From Agaricus subrufescens (lineage: Eukaryota; Basidiomycota; Agaricomycetes; Agaricales; Agaricaceae), in contig CM057066.1 of the NCBI GenBank assembly GCA_029945375.1, forward strand, positions 62,001 to 126,000: 64,000 nt of DNA. Direction: 5' to 3'. Under the pieces are notes generated by a model. The model was not told where the DNA came from. It did not search any database and saw nothing but the letters and a program-made list of their open reading frames with translations. Both the position numbers and the translations under genes were made by a program. Of the stretch, positions 10,194 through 24,620 are shown piece by piece. Each line of letters begins with the position of its first letter. The first letter of the stretch is position 1.

Positions 10194-10554
10194 TGAGAAT
10201 TGAGGGGGAAGGAAAGGAAGGGCTCATTGTCAGATCAGTTGGGCTGTAGGCTGTGGTATGTATGTGGGGCTCTCCAAGGGGCTCTCTAGCGGCGAACGAT
10301 TACGTTATGTTGGTTATACTTGGCACGATCTGGGCACGATCACAGAAATAACCTTGCTGATCCCTTGATGCCGTTCTACGTCGATTTCCACTTTTCACAT
10401 GCGCGACAGGCAGTGCTTTGGGCGATAGAATAAGCTTACTGGTCTGCTGTGTTACATTCGAGCCAAAACATTCAAGGCTAGTGAGCGGCTGTGCCGCTAG
10501 TGAAGGTTTCCCACTCTCAAATCGTTCTGCGTTCCGTCAGCAAACAAATTGCCT

Positions 10555-10690
10555 GTACAGTTATAGGTCAGACCGGATGCACATGGGCGGATGCGTGAGT
10601 GGTGTTCGTCGCCACCCTTATCTGCCACCTCAAGGTAGTAGATTAAGTAGGGAGACGTAAGGGCAGCGATAAAGGAGCATGCGTGGCACT
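10555..10690 (-). pseudogene. Second degenerate fragment of the NACHT-gene N-terminal region
   Basis: The segment with CATCTGCC[A/G]CCTCAAGGTAGTAG near 10620 matches the fragment at about 6655-6740 with scattered differences, including the preceding GTTCGTCGCCAC / GTTTGCCGCCAC. No usable frame remains. It suggests repeated duplication and decay around the NACHT gene. Confidence 0.4.
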
Positions 10691-10699
10691 CTTAGCTGT

Positions 10700-11868
10700 A
10701 TAAATGCTTCTCGATAGTAGACACACCCATCGACATATAAGAGATTCTTCGTTGTTCGATAACTTCACTTTGCTCATACCCCAATGCAGCCAACCGGCAA
10801 TCAGATATGTATTTCTAACTGCTATGGTTGTCCATCCCATCTAACTTTCTTGGCCTCGTTGAAGCGACCCATCTCTGAGGAGAAATTCCTTTAAGGAGTA
10901 GTGAAACATTATATCTACTCGGAATGTAGTCTTCCCTTGTCTTCCCTCGTCTTCCAATAAACCGGCAGACACGGCGAGTTCAGAGTAACATGTGTTTCAT
11001 ACGGGAACTCAGAGGACCTGCCGCCATAATCATCATGGTGTATAGCACAGAAAATATCTACAGAACACCACAGAACATGCGGATACAAGCCTGAGGATTG
11101 CCGCGCCTTTATAAGAATTGTAGGATGTGGTTTTAAACTGCCGTCCTGGCGGTTTAAAACGTTGTGTCGCAGTCACTCACTCCGAGTGTAATCATGCAGC
11201 AATCAGAGCCTGGAGATACGTTCATTCAAGAGTGTGTGAGCCCCGAAAGGCATGGAGGCAGATGATGATGGCGCAGGTCGTATAGCGGAATCATGGCGGA
11301 ACCCGTCACAATGTTCTGCTATTGCTCTAGTACGCTAGTCGTCTATCTCAACGCTTCCCCTACCAACTCTTTCACACACTCTTTTTACCCCCCCACCACA
11401 TTCTCTGGAGTCTGTATCCACAAATGACAACCCCACCTAGAACCTTCACCTCTCAGACTACACCGAGATCGGTAATGAAGTAGGGACATCCCATGAATTC
11501 TCATTATGGTAGACTGACGGATGCAATCCGACATTTTGAGTCAGCATGTTGAGGAACGAAGGTGAGATCTGTCTATACGCCAGTGTCCCGTATTTTATCT
11601 GGTAATAGCTGAAGAGAGTGTCGGGCAGGACACGAACGTTTGAGTAATGCAAAGCTCAGGTGCCTGTGGATAGCTTGCCATTGCAGGAATTCCACATTTT
11701 TAGACCAGTCGGACCTTGTAGAATAGTCTGTCGGCTGCATATGCCCTAGCTTTCTGCTCGACTCACTCTCCACTTGTTCGACCCGTTCTTGTCTCACCGC
11801 GAGTGTTTGATGTGGGCGAGATAAGATAAGATAAGGGGCGAGGTGTCCGGATATGGGCAAGGCGGTGT
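10700..11868. other. Intergenic region upstream of ATG13
   Basis: No gene could be supported. An inverted repeat, GTTTTAAACTGCC..GGCGGTTTAAAAC, lies around 11131-11160. A pyrimidine-rich stretch at about 11340-11440 and the AGATAAGATAAGATAAGG repeat at about 11819-11836 (GATA-type motifs) may belong to the ATG13 promoter. Confidence 0.4.
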
Positions 11869-14800
11869 TTGTTGGGAGCGATGATGGAGGAGCAGCAGCA
11901 GAAGACGGACCAGATCGCGTACCACTTCTACACGAAGCTCTTCTCGCTCGTCCTCGACGCCCGGCTCACGCACGACTACCCCGCGCCCAAGCTCGACAAA
12001 TGGGTCAGTTCCGCCTCTGTGTTTCAGCGCCATGCTCACCCCCGCGCAGTTCAACCTCGAGTCGCCCGACTCGGACCTCTTCTCCAAGGATGCCCGCGAG
12101 CTCTACCGCCAGATCACCCGCCACCCGCCTCCCCCCTTTGACCTCGAAGTCATCCTCACCGTCCCCGAGCTCGCCCCCAACGAGGCCCTCGTCTATCTTC
12201 CACCCTCCCCCGACTCCTCCCCTCAACCACGTGTGCAGGTCGACCCGACTCCTCGCTCCGTCCTCCTCGAGGTCTGGTCTGTGTCCCTTTCCGGTGCAGA
12301 AAACACCTCGGTTACCCCTCCTCCAATATACAAACATGGAATGGCCCTCTTTCGAAGCATCTATACCCTCTTACGCTCATTGCCCACATGGTCTCTCTAC
12401 AAACGAATTCGTCGACGCTCCGGACGCGCCGCCGCCATGTCCCTCTCTCTTCGCCTCCGCCCACACAACAGCGCCACCAGCACCCTTGTATTCCATCAGC
12501 AGCCATCACCGACGATGCCTCCCATCCCAACTCTGTCACAAAGCTTCCCTCCTGTACAGCTACCTCCCGGCACCCTCACCTTTTCCGTTACCTACATCGC
12601 CACCCCCTTTTTTGAAATCGACGAGCTTGAATCGGTGCTCTCTAGTCGTTTCAGGTCCGCTGACGCCTACCATGGTTTAGAGGAAGGCTTCGTGCCGACG
12701 CTCGCCACCACCACCACCGCGACCACCAAATCATCTTCATCTAGCCAACCCTCACGTTCACCCCCCTCTGTTCCTCGTACATCAACGCCGGCGCATACTA
12801 GGCCGATTCATAATGAATCTATCGCCGAACGTTTCATCCTCCCATCTAAACAAACCAATATCGGTTCCTCTCCTCGCGATCCTCTGGCTCGGATACGAAA
12901 GGAGAGCATCATCAGCATTAACAATCCAAACCCCTCACCTTCTCCGACAACCTCCCCACGTCAACGCAAGCTCTCTCTCAACTCGTCCTCGCCTTCCAGT
13001 TCCATCGTCAGCCAAGGGCCGTTCTTGACCAGCAGCACCGCTATGGGCGTTGGTTTCCCTTTGGCAGGTGGTGGCACTACAGCACCTAATACTACAACCA
13101 CACCATTACCGATTCGAAGGGCCAACCTTAATCCGTTCAAAGGCAATACAATATCATCCCCTTCCAGCAGTTCCCCTTCCATCTCCCTTCGTGCCGGTCC
13201 TGGTCCTGGTCCTGGTCCCGGTCCCGGTTCCAATCCTGCACCTCCCCCGTCGCCTTTAGCATCGCACGCTCCCCCTCTTATTGGTCCTGCTACCATAACA
13301 ACTGGGGGGCAGCCATCATCCGTTGGAAGTACGCACTCTTCGACAAACGTACAGACGCGTCTTCGTCATGGTTCAATTGGTGCTAGACTCCCTACATCAC
13401 CAAGTTTACCACCGAGTCTGGAGAGGGAGAGGAAAATGAGTACTTTGTCGACCATGTCCGATCGTGAGAAGGCTGCCGGTGCAGCCATCGAGGCAGGAGG
13501 GGGCTCGAGTCCGGTACCTGTGCCCCCTCCTACACGAAAGCGGTATTCAAGTAGTTTTGGGCACCGGTATGCTGGCAGTGGCGGTTCAGGTACTGGAGGT
13601 GCAACCAGTGGGGGAGGACAGCGACCAGCCACTCCGGAAACATCTACAGTCAAGCCGGCAAGTAAAGCTCTCATAAAATCCTCGTCACCTGTATTTACAT
13701 TTATCTATCAACAGGCGTATCTGCATACTAACCCAGACGAAGACGATATCTCGATTTTTGTCCAAGAAATTGACTCTCGAAAACCGCTAATTGGACGTGC
13801 GAGGGAATATTCATCTACCATAAATGCTCGACTACAACAGCAAGATCATATTCCTTCACTTCCCCGACGTTCTGGCGAATCTTCCCGCTCTCGATCAACT
13901 TCCCGTACGCGTGCCGCCACCCTCAATCAAGTGATGTATGGACCCAGAGAACGCGAACCACTCGGACAATTGCCGGAAATTGGACTAGGACTGGCTGGCA
14001 TAAGCAACTGGGCTACCTATGGTAACGAGGATTATGAAGATCGATTGATTGAGAAAGGGGGACGAGAAGACAGAGCCGATCGAGCATCCAGTACGAGTCC
14101 ACCCGTCTCGCCTGATATGTTGCACTTGAGGTACCAACAACAGCAACGCGAAATGAGGGAGAGGGGCTCTCCGCCCAGTGTCGGTCATCGCAGAGCTTTT
14201 TCATTAGGAATAACCAACCCTCCATCAACTCGACCAGCGCACGGTGCCAGTAAAGCTTCTCCACCAGATGGTAGAGCTCTTGGTCCCACATACGTTGTGA
14301 ATCCAGAACTATCGACTTCTCCCGGCAGGGGCCCCATGTTAACTTCTCAAGAAGAAGTTTCCGATCGCCTCCGCATAATGAATGAAGTTTTCTTAAAGAG
14401 CCTTGAAGGTATAAGTTCTGGCGTCTCCGGCCGTGAACGACGAAGACGTAAGGAAAGGGAACTCGAACTCGAGCGGGAAAGAGAGAGCCAGCGGCTCTTT
14501 GAACGAGAAAGAGAGAGACAAGAAGATGTGAGAGCTCATGGGAGGGATTGGGAATCGGAGAGGGAGAGGGAGAGGAGATACTATTATGGGTATGATGAAC
14601 AGTCCGGATTGGGTTTGGGACTCCAATCAATGGGACCGATGACAACTAAACATAATAGAGAAGATTCGCACATTGGCATCGACATTCACCCCGGTACGCC
14701 GCCACCAACGGATGCTCCTGTCAACGCACCACCTATCGCACCAATGAATCTCATTTCAGCTGATCCCTCACCACCACTGTCTCCTTCTCCTTCACCACCA

Positions 14801-15647
14801 CAATCCCAACCCCAGCAGCCCTTTCGGACCGCTTACGCCCCTTCTTCACGTGTTGGGAGATACGAACTCAATACCTCACCAACATCCTCCTCACCAACAC
14901 ACGCCCCCGCGCGCGCACGAACTTCCAGACCGAGCCTCGGATTTAGTCAGGGATCAGAAGAGGTTATTGGCAGAATGGAACTCCCCGACGATCGAGAGGG
15001 AAGGAGTATCTATGATACTGAGAGAGAGAGGGAGAGGAAGTCTGGGATTGGGGGGAATCGGTTTCGGGGCTTTTAACGATGTTGTGGGTGACGACGGGAA
15101 AGAGCATGAGCGGGAGTGGAAAGAAGGAAGTGAGAGTGTCATTCTGGAAAGAGTTGAAGAAGCGGCAGAGGAGGAAATCACACCTGTAATGAAGATTTTG
15201 GATGATTTGGGGAGTAGTGTTGAGTTGAGCGATTCGAGTACAATGGGCGCGCGTTCTCGTATAATCAGGAGCGAGGCGAGTAATTCCAGCGCAATATCCT
15301 CAACGCACCCCGACAGTTCCCGGCCCTCAAGTACAAATGCATCATTATCCGCTCGATCGCATCGTACCCACTCCCCTGTATCCGAAAATCCGAAAATCCA
15401 GAACCGGCATCGTCTCTCATCTCGTCATACTCCGAATTCGATAAGCTCATCCCTATCGTCACCCACAGTTAGTTTGAAAAAGGTAGATCAAGAACGAAAG
15501 AAAGAAACTCAGAAGTTGAGGAGAAGAACGAAGGTCGTCAGCGGTGCCGTTGGTGCTCTTATACTCGCTATGGCCGGTTGGAAGGTTTTCGGTGGTAATG
15601 GCGGCAGTGGTGACAACACCGCTGTGCCTGGTGTTCATCACGGTTGA
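11869..15647 (+). CDS. ATG13: Autophagy-related protein 13 (ATG13)
   Basis: Exon 1 (11869-12003) encodes KTDQIAYHFYTKLFSLVLDAR, the conserved start of the Atg13 HORMA domain. A 46-nt intron joins it to 12050 onward (FNLESPD, LLEVWSVSL, YKHGMALFRSIYTLLRSLP, TPFFEIDELESVLSSRF). The rest is a long disordered Ser/Pro-rich tail with a GPGPGPG stretch and a conserved GSEEVIGRMEL motif. Atg13 binds Atg1 and Atg17 and is TORC1-regulated at the start of autophagy. Read straight on, the frame stops at 15076 (about 1,053 residues). A predicted 97-nt intron (15006-15102), with a TTTTAAC branch-like site, restores a frame to 15647 and gives about 1,211 residues ending in a hydrophobic segment (VSGAVGALILAMAGW). 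That C-terminal extension is uncertain; it could be a neighbouring gene. ATGs at 11881 and 11884 are alternative starts. Confidence 0.85.
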
Positions 15648-15837
15648 AGGTTTTGACATGCTTTCTTGTTGGCTTAGTGTTTTGGTATCCGTATAACCAC
15701 CTTCGATGATACCATCCTTTCTTTTATTTTTTCAACAACCACTACAAGTAACTTTGCTTGATATTTGCCCACCACTTGGATTAATGCATTATGTTATTGT
15801 ATTGTTAGTCTTCGCGTTGCTGCATGTTATTATAATC

Positions 15838-15893
15838 ATACATACATACATACGTACATACATACATACGTACATACGTACATATATATATCA
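15838..15893. repeat. CATA/CGTA tetranucleotide microsatellite
   Basis: Imperfect CATA repeats interrupted by CGTA end in (TA)n, within the presumed 3' flank of ATG13. No coding role is apparent. Confidence 0.9.
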
Positions 15894-16274
15894 TTGGATT
15901 TTGCTGCTAATTACAGTCAAATCCCAATAATCAATTCGGACAGGTTCATTTCCCAAAGCTTCGGAGTAAACACCTAACCCTTCCTTCTGAAAGTTCTTTT
16001 TCACAGATGTTTCTCCTTGACTATCCCAGTCGGCGTTGGTCCCCAGATATACGCCGAGGATGCGACCTACCTCGGTAGTATACAGTATTTTCGACATTCG
16101 GCCGACCCCACTATAATGCCAATATGGGAAGAATTGACTGGTGGCTTGTGGATTTTTCAGTGATATTATTAAAGCTTCATTGATCACAGGCTTCAAACGA
16201 GGAAAGCGCGGTGGAATTGCAGGATATTTATCGCCTGCTGCCTTGCAAGTCCACGTGGCCAGTAGTAACTGCAC
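15891..16274 (-). pseudogene. Unrecognised protein fragment, possible C-terminal exon or gene remnant
   Basis: A 127-residue frame (AIPPRFPRLKPVINEAL, FFPYWHYSGVGR, EYTLT-free C-terminus ending VISSKIQ) has a protein-like composition and no repeats. No convincing upstream exons were found between 16274 and the GMC gene start at 16849, which lies on the opposite strand. It is therefore either a small gene or the leftover 3' end of a lost one. I do not recognise the family. Confidence 0.3.
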
Positions 16275-16827
16275 GTGTCACTCAAACCATATATCGCTTG
16301 CCACTATCACCCATGACTATTGGATCCTAAGTAAAATGACTTTCTTAAACCAAGCTCCGGAAAAACCCTTAGCTCTCCGTTCAGAAAACATCCTGTCTAT
16401 GTCGTTTATGAAATGGAAGTGAAAAATTAACACCTGACTCATAATGTAACGGAAACCCGTTAAATGGAGAAACTGCGAGAGAAAGTCAGTCCAATGAGCC
16501 TTGTCATGAGGTCCTGCGTGTCTTGTAATAATCGTAAGCCAAGTTACCTCAGAGGATTATTATGCATTATGTTTACACCAGATTGTGCCTAGGACATTGT
16601 CTTCTGAAGGGCTTGCCATACTAGACCACTAATTCCGCACAGGTAGTCCCGAAGCCGACATTTACATTCTCACCGAACCTTGGTCTCCACAAGGGTCTTT
16701 CGTCAGCTGCTTTTTCTGCTCAATGCGATCGTTTCAGGTGACTGTCATGGACCCTTGTAAAGCGGCTTCATGTGGATTAGGCAAACGACGGATGTGGGGA
16801 TATTAAAGGCAGTGATTTTCACCGTAA

Positions 16828-19108
<2,281 letters not shown>

Positions 19109-20987
19109 TTACCACGGAGGCATTGTAAGATCGCTTGAGAATCAGAGACCGGTTCTATGGCTTGATGAACCCAGGAGTACCTTGATATGTATGATTAAAT
19201 CACCTGAATGTCAACTCCGAGCACTCTGATCGCCAACCGAATGCCAACATGAATCCCGTATTGAACTTTAATTGAATGTTCTTGACCTTGCCAGCGGAGA
19301 TAAGTCGCAAGCACTTTTCTTTCTATCTCAGTATCTACCTAGCCTCAGGTCACACTTATCCCGACTACATTGAATGCATCTATTTTTGGTTTCACCACCT
19401 CAACGAGATTGGCAGAAACTCTATAGATTACGGACAAATTTTGCTGATTCAACATTTGGTGATTAACCTGACATGTCCAGAATATGCCACTTACAGCTCT
19501 TATCGTCACCAGCATGCCAGGAAACACGAGGAATGGAAGTACCTCAAGATTCATTGGCGCGTCCCGCAAACCACCACGTGATGGGTTGTTTACCCTGACT
19601 ACAAGCTTCTTACGGTGTTCACAGATTGTAGACAAACAACAATACTGGGAGGGGTAAGTGAATTGGTGACTGACCGGTGGCGGCGGACAATGGGCATGCA
19701 TACTCGTAGCAAATAACAAATTCGAGCTACAGCGAGGCATACCAGTGGCTTCGACGAATTTTCAAAAATTCTATCTGATTCCCCTCCAGTCGTCGGTGAA
19801 CACTATTATCACCCTGTTCACCGCCACCAACAGTATGGTTGAAGTATTCCCTTGCAGCTGAACCATTGGTGAACTAGTTTGATACAGTAGTCATCGAGGC
19901 TCATACTCATTCTTCTATCAAGTAGGTAAATGGAAAGATACAAAACACGTGTACCGCACTATTCAATGGTGATTGTCTCGGATCGGTGTATACACGAGCC
20001 GACTCATCCAGATAATCTTGCTGACAGACTGAGGATGTTAGTGACTGAGTAACACTATAGATATCGTTCAATGAAGCGTTTGGATGATTACGCTTCAGTG
20101 CAAGCGTTGAATGAGCGGGGGACGAATCCAGCCATCATTCGATCTATCAGAGGAGCTACTTTGCATGAAAGAATCTGAGATCCCGTTAGCGGAATAATCC
20201 GCATCATATTGAACTCCAATCAACGTAATTCAGTGCTCTGCCCATCTATCCACGGACCCTTGCCCAGTGGACAGTTGTCATCAATGGCCCAGTAATTACC
20301 CGGTTATTCACCACAAAACCACTTCAAAGGTGTGGTCCTCGTTGCCAATCGCGACATAACTCCGAGAGCGTACTCGTTCTTATAGAGAAATCACTAACAT
20401 CTCACCAAGTAATTCGCTTACTCACGATCTATCGTATCTGTCGTCCGAATGAAGCGCCAGATCAGGATATTCCCCTATCTCTCGCGAAGACGCTCAAATT
20501 GTACGATAGTCCTGCTCATTTGTGACAGCTAGGGGTCACATCAATGGGCCTGTATATCTCGTGTAACAAATGTTATGGGGGATCTAACTTATGCCGTACC
20601 ATAAATATACTCGCTTGGCGTGGGGACAGCATCCATGCCTCTCTTGAGTGGGATTTCGTTGACCCAATTTCCGCGTTGTCAGCACTAGTGGTTTGAGGGT
20701 GTTCTGGTGAATCCGACGGCCCATACATTATGCGAATACAATCCATTACCAATGCACAATTGCCATCCGTACTAAGTGCGCTGTCAGAAACATCGGTGTC
20801 TGTATGTATACAGAATATGCGAGTGCATTCAGGGTGTTTAACAGGCTATGACTAGTATTACATGGGAGCAAAAAAGGACAAACATGAGGGTGAGCTAACA
20901 TAATCCAACATTCCAAAGTGTTCTGACCATAGAAAAAGAAAAAAAGTTCGAAGATACTAGCTGAGTGGCAACCATCCGGAGAATCTA
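19109..20987. other. Intergenic region without a supported gene
   Basis: Only short, unconvincing frames are present on both strands. No repeats or RNA genes were recognised in this 1.9-kb stretch. Confidence 0.5.
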
Positions 20988-22376
20988 TCAGGTTTGTATT
21001 ATCAGACCCTCCTCCTCCAATTCTTTAATCAATTTTCTTCCGAAAGTTATGTCTGGATCTTCACCAGGAGACGGTTGGCATATGCCAATCCAAGAGAGCT
21101 TCGGATCCACGAGCTTGATCGTCTTCAGGCTTCTCATGTTGCCTGCCTCAGCAGCCTCTCGCCACAACACTTGTATCACCCTGACTACTTGCAAACCATT
21201 ATTCACGAGGAAATGCACGTGTTCCAACGTTGGACAAATTTTTTGTATCAACAGTGCTTCCCAGATTGCAACGACGTTGGTATGAGGGCCCCTCGGGAAA
21301 TCGACGGTCTGGAGTAACGGGAGAAGATTCAAGATTTCAAGAAGTTCGAGGGAATTAACGCTGGTACCGAAGCCGTTCCCAGAGGATGGGGTTCGCTCAA
21401 ATCGCAAATGTCGAACATTCGGTGAGCGTAGGAAAAATGATTTGAGGGAACTGCACGTCTCGTTGAAAACGAGACCCTCTTTAGACGAGAAGCTGAGAGA
21501 AATAAGGGAGGGAAGAGATAAGACATCGAGGATCCCGGCCTGAGTTTTCGATCCAGAATCCCTGAAGTTGAGGGAAAGCGTTTCTAAACGAGGTAACTCG
21601 AGACGTGGGAGATCGGGATCTGTGGTCGGCTCCAGGGAGATAGAACACGACTCGAGGCACAATTGACATGCCTCGAGGATGGTGTGGATCCAAGACATAG
21701 GAAAGAAGAAGCGGGCTTTAGCAGCGGTGAGGCATAATACTTTGAGATTACGCCACGAGATTCCTAATCCACGGACATGGAGTGGTGGCCCAAGAATCAA
21801 CGTGAAGTTTTCGAGTGGCGACTTGTTGAACAAAGGTTGGACGCCGAAAATGGATGCCTGCTGGAAATCAAGGCATTGTGCCGAAAAGTCACAAAGGTGA
21901 GGAAATGAGGCAGGTGGTGACAGAGTAAAGAGCGTCTCTAGAGCATCATAGGTGAGGTAGAGGCGAAGTCGGAATAATCGTTCGGTGTAGGGGAACACGA
22001 ACTCCTCCAACTCATGCGTCGAGAATATCGTCTCCTCCTTATTTTCAATTGAAATAGGAAGAGTACTGCCTGATATTTGGGCGCGGTTCAACCACTCCGT
22101 GTAAAGGTCGCCGTGTTGGGTGCGTTTTGGGCTGGCGATGACAAACCTAGTCCAGAGAACGGACGTGGTGTGCAGTAGGAAGCGGATTCGGTGGCAAATC
22201 CTGCAAAGCAATAATCGTTCGCATCGGGGAGGGGGGGGAAGTTGGATAGGGTCTTCAGGGGGTAGGCAATAGCGGAGAATGGTGAGCAAGACATCGTCGT
22301 TTAGATTCAGAAGGTTGGAAGACGGTGGAGCGCTCGGATTTGGGCTCATGCGTTGACGATGGCTGGACGTCAGCAA
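20988..22376 (-). CDS. F-box/LRR-like protein
   Basis: This is a single-exon gene of 462 residues. Residues about 21-75 form an F-box-like segment (LLNLNDDVLLTILRYCLPP followed by LLLCRICHRIRFLLHTTSVLW). The remainder consists of irregular leucine-rich segments, as in the large agaric F-box families. F-box proteins serve as substrate receptors of SCF ubiquitin ligases; the target is unknown. ATG 22376 is used; the in-frame ATG nine codons downstream is an alternative. Confidence 0.8.
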   Translation of the reverse strand: MLTSSHRQRMSPNPSAPPSSNLLNLNDDVLLTILRYCLPPEDPIQLPPPPRCERLLLCRICHRIRFLLHTTSVLWTRFVIASPKRTQHGDLYTEWLNRAQISGSTLPISIENKEETIFSTHELEEFVFPYTERLFRLRLYLTYDALETLFTLSPPASFPHLCDFSAQCLDFQQASIFGVQPLFNKSPLENFTLILGPPLHVRGLGISWRNLKVLCLTAAKARFFFPMSWIHTILEACQLCLESCSISLEPTTDPDLPRLELPRLETLSLNFRDSGSKTQAGILDVLSLPSLISLSFSSKEGLVFNETCSSLKSFFLRSPNVRHLRFERTPSSGNGFGTSVNSLELLEILNLLPLLQTVDFPRGPHTNVVAIWEALLIQKICPTLEHVHFLVNNGLQVVRVIQVLWREAAEAGNMRSLKTIKLVDPKLSWIGICQPSPGEDPDITFGRKLIKELEEEGLIIQT

Positions 22377-22677
22377 GGCAGGGGATAAATGATTTTACGC
22401 GTTGTTAGACATTCCATCGGCTAACTCCGAGAGCATTTCCCGCAGGCACGAAGCCAAGATGAGCCTAAATCCCGTCTATATTTACCAACAAGTACATGCT
22501 CAGGGTTGCGTACAAAGTTGAGGCGGTCCTCGTTGCGACATCACACGTCACTCATAGGAAACAGAGCAGTCTGGGCGCAATCTATGGCTAAACCTTTCCA
22601 TGCTCCGATTTAACCTCATGCCATTCAATTGATATAATCAGTTAAACCATAGCGAGAAGGTTTGATGTAAGGTTAAA

Positions 22678-24620
22678 TCATAGTCCGATCGGCCCTTGGC
22701 TGTATCTGATATTGAATCTTGTTCATTTCAAAACCATCAACGCCCAGGTTTGCCAGCACATCAGCAGGAAACATACCTCGTAGGATCGTATTTATGGTAC
22801 ACACCCCTAAGGAACTCGTAGTCCCCATATGTCGCATACACATTCTGAGCTGCGTCGCTCTCATTCATGTCAAGTGGGGCTCCAGGAGAAGGTGGGTTTC
22901 TGAATGCCAGGTGTTGATCAGTGCTGTTATAACGTGTCAAGCTGGACGTACCGGCCCATCAACCATTTCAATCCTAATTCAACTTTTGTCGGCATCTGCT
23001 CCTGTCCTTCCAGAAAAACCGTATGCCAGTGAGCTGACAAGTAGGGCCTAAGAGCCGGTTGTAGTGCATTTCCGCCCTTCTTCCGCGCAGCCTCTATCTG
23101 ATGTAATGATATTGGGGTTAAGCCGAACACGGTCGAGTTGACCTCGTGAGCAGATTCAGCAGCAAAGCGCTGAAAGTCCCTAAAGGCTTCTAAACATCTC
23201 TCGGGCCCACCTGCAAAAGACGTCCCCGAAAAGAGGTGGCCAAATTCACGATCATCTCCCCCACCAAACACATTTGCGGCTTCTACGTAGCTTACTGGTG
23301 CCAAACTTTGAAAATCGTGAGGGATATCAAGGAAATCACCAAAAATGTCCCTCGGAAGAGACGAGCCTCTGTAGAAGTACGCCACTGTATGACTAGCGAC
23401 TGGTCTTCCATTCTGCATTGCATAGCCTAGAATAAACAGAGCCGCTAATTTCAAGCGATTGATGCAACATAATAGTCAGCTTCTCGTGAAATATTTAATT
23501 ATATTCATTCAACGCCACCTGCTTTGGGATCTGTATTCGTTTGCACGAATTTATGTACTGCTCGGATCAATGCTTCAGCGGAAGATTCGGGATACTATCG
23601 AGAAACAAATCAGAACTCTTTAGACAGTGGCGTCGATCCGATAGGGTAAGTGCTTAATAAAGCTCCCTTCGACAGAGGGTAGACTGACACGAATAACGCC
23701 TCCATACCAATTTTTATCACTCCTCTTTCCGACATGGATAGGTTCTACTTCGAATCGAGTCACGATACCGAATCGATTACCGCCTCCCTTTAATGCGCGG
23801 AACAGGTCTGCGTATGAGTTATTCGCATTGACAGTAATTTGTCGACCGTCCACGAGTACGACATCCATTTCAGTAATTCCATCAGCAGACCAACCGTGCT
23901 CGGGCGCCAGATAGCTTACGCCTCCCCCCAGAAGTAGTCCCGTCCCGATGTGACTATTGTGCATAGCACTGTAAGCAACCTGGAGCAAATTATGCCATCA
24001 CTTACCCTAACCGGCCACCCATTGGAGCGACCCCGTGCGGCTCCAATTGACTCAAGGCTTCCCCCCATCTGATTCCCGGCTGAATAGTTGCTCGATTCCG
24101 ACTCTCATCGTAAGTGATCCTCTTCATTTTTCCAAAAAAAATAAGTATACCGTCTTGAACACTACACAAGTTGTTCAATGACCATCAATAAGAAATGGTT
24201 AAAAACGAACGTATTCCATCCAGTCATTCCAGTATGGCCCCCTGACATGACTGCATACCTAACCTTATGCTGATATATCATAGCCATAGCCCTCTGTACA
24301 TGCACGTCTTTTCGGGGTACTGCTACACATGCGGGACGGTGAACGGAGTTGAAGAGACTTGCCGGGTTTCGTATAGCCTCCATGTATTCCTTCTCGCCGC
24401 GTATCTGGATTATGTCCGATCCGAGCTCCTGTCGTAATTGTGTACAAGCCCTGGTTGCTTTGGCTGCTTCAGAAACATTGTGTAACGTGTCTCCGAGAAT
24501 AGCAGGGCCCCACTGAGCATCTGCAGCAAGAACACCGGAGACAAGTGACTCATTCGCGACAGCCCAGACGAAGGCCATTGCCCATATGAAGAATGCACCT
24601 AGTCGGACCTGGATTGACAT
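22678..24620 (-). CDS. Secreted FAD-linked oxidoreductase (berberine-bridge-enzyme-like)
   Basis: Seven exons, 24211-24620, 24006-24161, 23689-23953, 23519-23594, 22952-23444, 22777-22899 and 22678-22717, join in frame to give 520 residues (introns 49, 52, 94, 74, 52 and 59 nt). An N-terminal signal peptide (IWAMAFVWAVANESLVSG) precedes the PCMH-type FAD domain. That domain has RPACVAVPR, a GGHTG motif whose His129 is the expected covalent FAD attachment residue, PGIRWGE, GGRLGHIGTGLLLGGGVSY and ALKGGGNRFGIVTRFE. The BBE C-terminal signature appears as YDPTR joined to FN by the last intron. Relatives oxidise sugars, alcohols or alkaloid-type substrates; the substrate here is unknown. The 94-nt intron is the least certain junction. 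Confidence 0.88.

Noticed and set aside
11794..12539. Long minus-strand frames over the ATG13 5' half
   Set aside because: They are shadows of the G/C-rich plus-strand coding sequence, which matches the Atg13 HORMA domain.
13708..13731. 24-nt in-frame segment in ATG13 with GT start and CTATCAACAG end, looking like an intron
   Set aside because: It is far shorter than any other intron in the window and keeping it does not disturb the frame, so it is treated as coding.
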